This document shows positions 57,201 to 64,000 of a stretch of DNA of 64,000 bases, piece after piece. Each line of letters starts with the position of its first letter. The stretch's first letter is position 1. The notes under the pieces are model-generated. The model did not search any database, was not told the DNA's origin, and was given only the letters and a program-made list of their open reading frames with translations. Made by a program: the position numbers and the translations under genes. The stretch is from Gyrodactylus bullatarudis (Eukaryota; Platyhelminthes; Monogenea; Gyrodactylidea; Gyrodactylidae), in the NCBI GenBank assembly GCA_012064415.1, contig SSNU01000071.1, positions 525,387 through 589,386 on the forward strand, given 5' to 3'.

Positions 57201-60200
57201 CTAAATTTCGGTCCTAGGTCCAAACCCTACCTCACCGGGCACATTGAACGTTCCTTACATGTTCTATTATCTGTACTATTATTTCTAAATATAAATAAAA
57301 ATGTATCCATTTCAAAAATAAAAGCCTCACACAGGTTTGTACAGATATCTTACTATGTTTCACTATAAAATACTACTGTAGATTAACATGAATGGTTTAA
57401 ATTTTGGGCTGTTTCATATAAGGATATCGAATTAATAGTTTTTCAATCGTTTGGGTGCAGGATGCAGAGCTTCTACTGTATTATCTTCGATGTAGAAAGA
57501 CCTGAGGATTTTAAACTTATATATTCAATCAAACGATAAAATTTCAAGCTTTAATACAAAATTAGGTTTAATGGCATTTTTGTGTACCCTAGTCATTGAT
57601 AATTTAAACTCAGTTTCCTCTAAAACGTATGAATTTCCTCACAAAAACTAACTTGAATGAAATTCAGTAAATTCAACCTATATTTTGCTGTCACTAAGTA
57701 TTTTGAAGAAACCTTATCTATTAAACCAATCTCTCAACTTTTTTTGGCGTCCTGCTCATTACTAATTAGTAATTATTATAATGGATTTAGTTAATTTAAA
57801 AACTCACAGAATAGATAGCGGTTTCTTTTGTACATTATCACTAGCCTCTACGCTAATTTCAATAACCTCGAAGATCTCTCTGTCGATTGGTTCCCGGGAA
57901 GTAATCATTCCTGTCTTTGGCGACACCTCGATCGGACAACTCTCCAAGTTCTTCACTTGCTGATTCATTTCCTCCGGGTTCTGCTTGAGGCCGGAGCATT
58001 TAACAATTTTGTATGTGATTTTGTTATTGTCCACAAAGACGTCGTTATCTCTGGCTAGTAGTTTACCGATCAAGACTCTCTCTTCTGTATTTTCAACAAT
58101 GGTGAAGTTAGCCCTTTCCCCTTGTTTGGTGAGAAATACTGGTCGGTTATCATTTTCATCTATAACTCGAACATTAACGACAGCATCAGTTGTCAGCGTT
58201 ACATTGTTTAGACCGCTATTGACTGCAAATATCTAGGAAAAAATATCCATAATCAATAAATTTACATCAGAAGAAAGAGAAATTATCATTTTATTTCAAT
58301 ATCTTCTAATGGTTTGAAGAATATAATATATATATATATATAATATATATCCTTACTCATCATGGCTCACTTGGCTTATTTCCCAAATGGAATATTTTCC
58401 TTATTAGAGAAAAAATGATCAAGGATATAAAATGCTACCATATATTAGTTTTCTTTCATGTTTTTTTTATTTCATTTTAATTTGAACATAAGTTTTGTCC
58501 CAGTAAAATGTTTTTTTTCAAATCACAAAAAAAATTTGACTCCAAGAATATTTTTCCAGATAATTATACATTTTAGTTCAAGTTTTAAATTTTAAGAATA
58601 ATTAACAAGAAGAATCTGAATATTTAAAAACACTTGGCCTTTGTGTGTTCATTCGTTGAATCAATTCTTATTTCCAAATATTCCATTTGACGTGAGGAGT
58701 TCAGTTTCATGTGACATTTTTTCTACATCTATGACATTAAATCAAAGTTCCTTGGTGACACTGTAAGACAACACTGAAAATAATTTTCTTTAGCTATTAA
58801 TAACATTTGCAATTCATTAAAAGAAAGGGCTTATTCCTATACCGATAAGGTTTCCAGCTCTATGATTATGATTTATTAACAGGTAAAGAAACAATTTCGA
58901 CAACTACATGTTTCTTAACATGTTCAAAGATATTCCTGATGCCAAAATTCAGGTACCTAGTAAAGATTAAAGAAATCTTACACTTTCGCAAGATAACTTG
59001 AAAGAATATCTCAACTCATTTCAGATATTTGTATAAATTCCATTATGATGTTATATAAATATGCCTCTAAGAAAAGAAATCTGATAAGCTTAATAAAAGT
59101 TCCCATCGAAATAATTTACCTAGATGAGTTTCCTATCTATCCTAATAGTCTAATTAGTCATCCCTAGAGCCTCAGCAGAATTATTAGAAGGGATATTAAT
59201 TTCGAATTCATCTAATAATCTTTGTTCATAGCACGTGAGAGCAGCTCATGATGCAAAGTTCCATTTTTAGTAAAAAAAAATCTCTTAAATTTGATACTAT
59301 TACTTCCAAGTAGTAGACGAAGATTAAGAGCGTTTTAAAGAGGATTAGGAAAAAAATATTTTAGCTTTTACTATGAGGAAAAAGGTGGAAATCAAATTCT
59401 GCAAATTTTGTTCCTCACGTTAATTTTAATAAAAAAACATTGTTTCTGTTGCAATCAGTTCATAAATAGATTTCGGACTATGTGTTTTATACATCATTCG
59501 AATTCTCCTGACCCAGGCTAGAAATCGAAAATTTTCAAAATCTATCACTAATGCATAGAATCAAAAATAAGATAATCGAAAAGACCTCAAATTCTGACTC
59601 TCTTATAAATTTTTTCGGAATTAGTAATTAATTTGTAATAATAGACCAAAGACTGAAAAAAGACAATCATTTATGATGAAAAAATTATTCATACAAAAAA
59701 GAAAAAACCAAATACTACACCTGGTTAATATGAAGATGGGAATTTATGATTTTTACAAAATTCTTAATTTTTTCATCGAGAAATCGAATTTGGTCAAGAT
59801 TTTTTGGAATCTAGATCATGAGGCCCTCTTTCACGATACGGGGGAAAAAATCGAGAAAAAATCAATTTCTAAGGCAAATTTGAAAACTTGAACTAGCACC
59901 ATATTCCCATTTTTTTGAACTTTGAGTTGAAAATTTCAATGTGAGAGAGTGATCATAAGGTGATTCTTAGGATCACAATTAGTCAAAGAAATTAAACATG
60001 CTGAATCTAGTTTTGAGAATCACCCCATAACCGTGTCAAAATCAAAATTTGAATTTTTCATCATTTTCCCTACTTGAAAGTCGATGAAATTTGATATTTC
60101 AACATCCCTGAAAAAATACGAATTTATCAATATTTTTATTATGATTATCGGTTTTTTTGTCTTATTGTGATCCTAAAAATCAACTTTTGATCACTCTCTC

Positions 60201-63200
60201 ACATTGAAATCAACAAAATTTTCAACTCAAAGTTCAAAAAAAGGGATTTTGGTGCTAAAAGATTTTAAATTTGCCGTAAAATCGATTTTTTCTAATTTTT
60301 TTCTCCGTATCGTGAAAGAGGACCTCATGATCTATATTCCAAAAAAACTTTATTTATAAAAGATTGGGGTCTTTTGATCCCAAATTCCATGCGAGGGTTA
60401 ATTAAACTTGATAAATATTAATAATATCCATAAGAATCAATGTAATAATTTGTTCATTACCGATATAATTATCTGTTACCGGCTTGCAATCTAAAAAATT
60501 AACATGCAATAGCTCTATGATTTTGGCATGAGTTTAACTTTTAACAAAAGTTAATTTACATGCATACTTTGGGAACAAAAAATGTTAATCAATACTACAG
60601 ATAATTTTCCTGATTGCTTCATCTTATCACCTGGATGACAGTTCTTAAAGGAAAAAAAACATTTTAATGAATTCTCTGCAAGAATTCAAAATTCAATTCT
60701 GTTTTGCGGACTGCTCTTTTCACTCGTTTGTGAATTTTTTCAACCTTTCCTTTTCGAAGTAAGAAACAGATGAAAATGATCTCTTTAAAAGTTTGAGATT
60801 ACAAGCAAAATTTATCAATACAATCCTTCAAACAATTCTCTCGTTCATGTACTTTTATAGATTCTCTGATCAAAAAGATTAGAATTTTGTTTAAATTACA
60901 GTCTTTTTTTTGAGAATTGCATCTCAATGCCCAACTCTAAAAGTAATTAGGTGGTTAATCAATGTAAATTTAGCAGAGGATTGCTATAGGATTCTTTATT
61001 TCAGGTATGCTAAAATTTATCGAAATGTAGTAGTAACCTTAAAGTTTTGTTGACAAAATTCTTGTCACATGGAAACATCGCTTGGTAAAAATAAAATTGA
61101 AATCTCTAGTCAATCAATGATTTGCTTCGACTTTTGTACTATTCAAGTGTGTTCAAAGAATGTATGATGTATATTCCCATGAAGAAAAAGATGAACTTCA
61201 AGAAAATTATCTCTTCATGTTTTTCGCTTACTATATGAATACTTTCTTAATGCTCAGTTATTTCTAAAACTATCAAAAAAAACTTGGAAATGCTCTTTAT
61301 TTTTCAATTTCCAGTGGAAATAAAATTTTAAACAAATGAAGGAGGACAAAAGAAATAGAAGAATCAAAATTACGTTTAAATGAGAATGGTTATCCCAACA
61401 GATTTTTAGACAGATTCATAAATATGTCTGATGATATAGATGAAAGAGTCGACAGAGATGAAGGAGAGAGGACAACCATCTTCATGAAACTTAATTTTAA
61501 ACGCGACGGTTTCAGTAATGATGTAAAGAGACGACTGGTTAATCTTATTGATCAACATTATGATAATATACAATTGAAAATTGTATTTAAAACCCAAGAT
61601 TATTCAGTTTAATTCATAAGGATTTACTAAAGCCTGAAGAAAAGACTCTTTTGATTTACAAATTCCGATGCGACTGTGGAGCTTCTTATATAGGACGTAC
61701 GATTAGGAAATTGTCAACTAGGTCAGATGATCATCTCAAGAAGGATACAGCGGTGAGGCTTCAATTTCTAATTTCTCAATTTTGTATAAAAATGCAGGTG
61801 ATGACAGCACAGATTTGTGGGTAAAGGAGAAATTCTTCATCAATCACTTTAAACCAAACCTGTGTGTTCAGAAAAATTACTCTTATAATCTTCAATTACC
61901 CTGGCCTATGTGAGCTTTTTCACTTTTCTCTTCACTGTTGCTATTTATTGAAGAGTTTTGGTGTTTTTTCAGCTCACATTATATTCTTATATTTTTCAAT
62001 TTTTACTATACTTCTTTCAAAATTTGTAAAATATTATTTTCAATGCATTTAAAACTTTTATCATTATTTATGTGTCACTACTGATGAACCATAAAGAAAT
62101 GTACATTTAGTGAATAAAAAATCTTTTCTTATATATCTACAAAAAAAATGAAGGAGGAATTACAATAGTTTGTGGATATCTGAAAACTTTTGATTCTGTT
62201 TATAAAATTAAGGTAAATCAAAATCTTTCTTTACAAAAAAAAGATTTATCAAATTGGTTAAAAAAAGTGAAATTCATCGATAAATTCTCTTTTTTTATTG
62301 CGCTTTGATGGTGTTGGCAAACGCCTAGCATTTCTTTAACAAAAATATTTTATTACTTTGAAGGATTCCAAAGGATTAAAAAGCAAGTGCTATGCTCTAA
62401 ATTTTATCTTACCTTATTTTCTACTAAACTCATCTTTATATTTCCTAATTAATGAGTAAAATAGTTTCTTTTGATTAGATAATTTTGGATAAAATAAAAA
62501 GACATTGTATAATTTCCCAAAAAGACAATGTACAATATAAATTGAAAAAAAGATTTAAACCAATTTGATACAGACGTTTCCGATCATTTATTCGACGAAG
62601 AATTCGATTTTTTGATGTTAAGAGAATCTCGCCGTATCCAAGAAAAAGTTGAATTTTGGATCATTTTCCTTCGTGACGATCACAAACTTCAAATGGTTCA
62701 ATATCCCCTAATAATGACCAATTTCATCTTCATAATGAATAATGAGCTCAATTTTGATGCATTTTCCAAATTCAGAAAACAACCTAGTTTTGGTCTGGTT
62801 GAATTTTAGTGTTTGGTTGGTGAAGCATTTTCGCGACACTTTTCAATACAAAATAAAGTTTAGAGTTGATGCATCTATCAGAAAAGTTGCCCAATCCCTA
62901 TGAGTAGAGCCTATCCGTTTTCTTCTTGACCTAGGATTCAAGCTGGAACTTCTTTTGAAATGACTATGATATCGCGACCAGTCTAAGAGTCAATTCGTAA
63001 TGGTTGAGAAGAGATGAAAGAATAACCTTGGCAAAACGATCTTAATTTATTTCAACATGATTTTTGAGTGTTCTCTCTCTCTTCAAATGAGCATAGTTCC
63101 TCTCTGTTTCACAAGAATGCTTAAATTTCCATATTTATTTCCCTGTTCGACAAGAAATTTAATTACTTTTCACCGAATTGAAAATAAATGTTGCTCTTCT

Positions 63201-63515
63201 CGTAGTGTGAAGAGAATAATCAGTATGGAATTATTTCATTTCATCATTGTGATGAAAAAATTGGAAAGAGGACACTTTAATAAATGAATTTTCAAAACAC
63301 GGTGTCTATTCTTCAATATCAATCAATGTTATAAATTGTAATTCATCCGATTTTAAATAACAATACTCAACAATATTCAATTACATAGAGTTTTATTTGA
63401 AGGTTTTCATTACCTGCGGCTTTCTCACATCGAATACACTTTTGCTATTCTTAGATTTTGTAAAGTATTCAATATTTTCAACGAGTAAGAATGAAAAAAA
63501 ATTCTCGGAAGAAAA
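45227..63515 (-). CDS. Cadherin-superfamily transmembrane protein, 3' part
   Basis: A cell-adhesion protein of the plasma membrane. Minus-strand exons, 5' to 3': 63414-63515 (probable), 57808-58232, 50010-50189, 46282-46432, 45626-46096, 45524-45569 and 45227-45462. All phases agree and give about 536 C-terminal residues; further 5' exons lie beyond the window. Calcium-binding cadherin motifs VIDENDNRPVF and VLDENDNAPEW mark repeat boundaries, followed by NAIDRDLNENGTV. A single membrane helix (YPLFIFIIVPLIAATGMILM, extended, then IKRRRKE) lies in exon 45626-46096. The cytoplasmic tail is about 180 residues. A 46-nt microexon (QNYEGSKIPTHFEEL) is needed to join the frame to the last exon (NPLLDIFKEQQ). 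The tail shows no obvious classical catenin-binding region. It is a protocadherin-like or orphan cadherin; no subfamily assigned. Confidence 0.82.
46806..47107. repeat. Perfect 96-bp inverted repeat built on PLE-like 3' ends
   Basis: Arms 46806-46901 and 47012-47107 are identical in inverted orientation over all 96 bases I compared, with a 110-nt loop. The inner arm sequence GGCCATGGTAGTT followed by 'aattctttt' matches the 3' end of the PLE-A ORF region at 33771-33805. Flanks outside the arms are also imperfectly inverted ('aatgaatgaaaat'). Confidence 0.8.
47630..47710. mobile_element. 81-bp TTAA-flanked mini-MITE with central palindrome
   Basis: TTAA at 47626-47629 and 47711-47714 flank inverted ends CCCCTTCGAACCCA and CTCTGGGATCGAAGGAG. 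A perfect 18-bp palindrome GAGGTCGTATACGACCTC occupies 47679-47696. It is related in end structure to the other TTAA elements but its sequence differs. Confidence 0.55.
50979..51003 (-). ncRNA. Partial hammerhead (3' half)
   Basis: Minus strand: UAAUAAGGAC, GAA, ACGCGU stem III, A17 and the stem I strand are present. The 5' core and first stem II strand are replaced by the inverted-repeat centre, so this copy cannot cleave on its own. Confidence 0.5.
51166..51195 (+). ncRNA. Partial hammerhead (5' core deleted)
   Basis: GUCC-UAAUAA-GGAC, GAA, ACGCGU, A17 and UACAUU are intact. About 11 bases covering the stem I strand and CUGAC of the core, present at 37321-37333, are missing between CTATG and GAGTCC. 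Confidence 0.5.
51838..51872 (-). ncRNA. Mutated hammerhead (PLE-A, G5 to U)
   Basis: Minus strand: ACCA, CUUAUGA (51862-51868), UGCUUCGA, GAA, palindromic AUGUACAU, U17, UGGU. The stems are intact, but the catalytic G5 is replaced, which should prevent cleavage. Confidence 0.5.
52395..52429 (+). ncRNA. Decayed hammerhead (PLE-A, G5 to U)
   Basis: ACCA, CUUAUGA, UGAUUCAA, AAA instead of GAA, AUAUAUAU, C, UUCU. Stem I pairing is lost and G12 is gone. It is recognisable only by alignment with the other termini. Confidence 0.4.
52491..53772. other. Cadherin intron, between PLE-A copies
   Basis: 1.3 kb, AT-rich, no recognisable coding remnant or boundaries. The minus-strand frame at 52485-52676 has no protein character. 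Confidence 0.35.
53802..53842 (-). ncRNA. Hammerhead motif (PLE-A), left arm
   Basis: Exact inverted copy of the motif at 54224-54264: GACACUA, CUGAUGA, ACCUUUGA, GAA, AUGUACAU, U17, UGGUGUU. Confidence 0.6.
53933..54154. other. Assembly gap (222 N)
   Basis: Run of N between two inverted copies of a PLE-A terminus. The true length is unknown. Confidence 0.99.
54224..54264 (+). ncRNA. Hammerhead motif (PLE-A), right arm
   Basis: GACACUA (54224-54230), core CUGAUGA (54231-54237), ACCUUUGA, GAA (54246-54248), palindromic stem III AUGUACAU, U17, UGGUGUU (54258-54264). Stem I pairs over seven positions with two G-U pairs. Stem II is weak. Confidence 0.65.
54410..54660 (+). repeat. Foldback-family repeat, left half
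   Basis: Starts 'taaagctaatttatatgaagttggg' and passes through 'cctactcatgttgcccac' and 'tttggcgcaaaaatcccac' to 'gatcaaaagttgattttcagg', the same order as 18631-19890 without the insertion. The open frame within it is repeat-derived. Confidence 0.65.
54661..55904. other. Cadherin intron segment
   Basis: 1.2 kb, AT-rich. The frame at 55327-55527 (MGGMAFFRLNSEEFYSDRIK and on) is ORF-like but has no splice signals that fit the cadherin gene and no recognised family. Confidence 0.3.
55905..56312 (-). repeat. Foldback-family repeat, right half
   Basis: Nearly the same as 60010-60350, ending in reverse with 'ttcccatcttcatattaactagctttat'. The left half is absent here. Confidence 0.65.
56639..57145. 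mobile_element. MITE with 39-bp TIRs containing a 20-bp palindrome
   Basis: TTACCGTTAATCTTGTTACT (and 19 more bases to the end of the TIR) at 56639 is repeated in perfect inverted orientation ending at 57145. The palindrome TGATAGTCTTAAGACTATCA occurs whole at 56730-56749 and 57104-57123. Interior sub-repeats reuse GTTAC/GTAAC motifs. A diverged solo left end lies at 56322-56366. No ORF. The target duplication is unclear. Confidence 0.7.
57153..57245 (+). mobile_element. tRNA-derived SINE head
   Basis: Box A TGGCGTAGTGG at 57162-57172 matches consensus fully. Box B GGTCCAAACCC at 57217-57227 has one difference from GGTTCRANYCC, and the 55-nt spacing fits pol III. GCCGGTG at the start is nearly complementary to CACCGGG at about 57233-57239, like an acceptor stem. 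Cloverleaf arms are otherwise poor, so a SINE head is more likely than a functional tRNA. It directly abuts the MITE. Confidence 0.65.
58233..59721. other. Cadherin intron segment with AT microsatellite
   Basis: An (AT)n tract lies at about 58322-58350. The remainder to 59721 is AT-rich with nothing recognised. Confidence 0.4.
59722..60352. repeat. Foldback-family element, both halves
   Basis: The left arm from 'ggttaatatgaagatgggaa' to about 59960 and the right arm at about 60165-60352 are inverted copies of about 190-230 bp. The spacer contains 'cttgaaagtcgatgaaattt', shared with 15.5 kb and 55.9 kb. Short open frames inside are repeat-derived. Confidence 0.7.
60353..61329. other. Cadherin intron segment
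   Basis: About 1 kb, AT-rich. 'gcgagggttaat' near 60400 could be one end of a TTAA element, without a partner. Nothing else supported. Confidence 0.35.
61330..62125 (+). mobile_element. PLE-A: frameshifted copy with hammerhead terminus
   Basis: Reads NENGYPNRFLDRFINMSDDI and FMKLNFKRDGFSNDVKRRLV in the frame 61424-61612, then shifts frame to HKDLLKPEEKTLLIYKFRCD, CGASYIGRTIRKLSTRSDDH and VKEKFFINHFKPNLCVQKNY. It ends LQLPWPM with a stop near 61912. It is collinear with the 33.8-kb copy. The 3' region carries the hammerhead at 62075-62113. A central piece of the endonuclease is deleted near 61755. Dead copy. Confidence 0.75.
62075..62113 (+). ncRNA. Hammerhead motif (PLE-A)
   Basis: UCACUA (62075-62080), core CUGAUGA (62081-62087), ACCAUAAA, GAA (62096-62098), palindromic AUGUACAU, U17, UAGUGA (62108-62113), a perfect 6-bp complement of UCACUA. 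Stem II hardly pairs, which is the main doubt about activity. Confidence 0.65.
62126..63413. other. Cadherin intron segment
   Basis: 1.3 kb. 62560-62830 has sequence reminiscent of the foldback family ('gttgaattttggatcattttcctt'). Nothing else supported. Confidence 0.35.
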
Positions 63516-63844
63516 CTGACCACTAAATATTATAAGGATACATTTTACCATTAAAAAAATTCAATAATTGATAAAGTTTGTAATCTGTTGATCAGAGATG
63601 GAAAAAGAGTTCAATAAATTCATCTAAAATTATACAGAATAACACATCATAACATAAGTTATCTATGGAAACCTATTAGGGAAAAAAATACTCCTATATT
63701 TTTCTAATATAAATAACTATATTGATATCCTATCTGGGCCATCAATCAATTCTTTTTAGCGTTCTTCAAATGTTGAAAAATAACTCCAAATTTAGAATCT
63801 TACCGGTGGCAAGTTTCAGAAGTTAAATAATTAATGAATAGTGC
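63516..63844. other. Upstream of the 102-nt cadherin exon
   Basis: Intron sequence, AT-rich, no feature recognised. Confidence 0.35.
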
Positions 63845-64000
63845 AGCACCTATACTTACAAAGGTTAACTTTAGTAAGCTGTAACATTCAGCGACATGGG
63901 CTAATCCATTACCGAATAAGACGTTCCTGTGGGATACATTGCCTAAGCACCTAGAACGAAATATTTCTAGTAACATTTGTAAGTATAGGTGCTATTCATT
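63845..64000. mobile_element. TIR element reaching the window edge
   Basis: AGCACCTATACTTACAAA at 63845-63862 is repeated in inverted orientation at about 63976-63993. Outside both is AATGAATAG in mirror orientation. The enclosed about 110 bp is non-coding and GC-richer. A small MITE or foldback; its right flank is cut by the window. Confidence 0.5.

Noticed and set aside
57153..57245. Functional tRNA gene
   Set aside because: Boxes A and B are good, but the acceptor, D and anticodon arms are not; a SINE head fits better.
1..64000. CRISPR arrays, bacterial operons or prophage signals
   Set aside because: No regularly spaced short direct repeats and no prokaryotic gene organisation; all genes are spliced animal genes.

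Overview
The window is a piece of an AT-rich animal nuclear genome. All protein genes are spliced with GT-AG introns and are clear metazoan orthologues (XPO1, PGM1, RAB8, ARL5, RSPH1, an MBOAT1/2-type acyltransferase, C20orf27/ADISSP, a SANT-like protein, a cadherin). RSPH1 implies motile cilia or flagella. Several introns are only 31-33 nt, near the lower limit for animals. I cannot name the species. Short introns next to huge repeat-filled ones recall parasitic flatworms, but that is a guess.

Layout. 1-10.6 kb is compact: MBOAT1/2-like (-, runs off the left edge), RSPH1 (+), ARL5 (-), RAB8 (+), XPO1 (+) and the 5' part of PGM1 (+), with 130-340 bp spacers and two head-to-head pairs. From 10.6 kb the architecture changes: PGM1 introns 4-6 and the introns of the C20orf27-like gene (23.1-39.3 kb, +) are 0.9-11 kb long and full of mobile-element debris. 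39.3-43.25 kb is a gene-free tail-to-tail spacer. 43.25-44.9 kb holds a single-exon SANT-like gene (-). 45.2-63.5 kb holds the 3' end of a cadherin gene (-) with repeat-rich introns.

Mobile elements. At least three families of Penelope-like retroelements (PLEs) with GIY-YIG endonuclease remnants are present (called PLE-A, -B and -C here). There are also a large foldback repeat family, TTAA-flanked piggyBac-like MITEs, a TIR MITE built from 20-bp palindromes, a tRNA-derived SINE, and a ribozyme-bearing SINE-like or retrozyme-like repeat.

The most striking signal is a set of hammerhead-ribozyme (HHR) motifs in the non-coding ends of these elements. One antisense copy at 37291-37333 is textbook quality. 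The PLE-A copies at 33.5, 37.6, 53.8, 54.2 and 62.1 kb keep the catalytic core while stem I and stem III change in a compensatory way. HHRs in PLEs and in small metazoan repeats are known in principle; this density, the covariation and the coexistence of several types in one 64-kb window are what deserve follow-up. All gene calls come from reading translations and splice sites by eye; no search was run.
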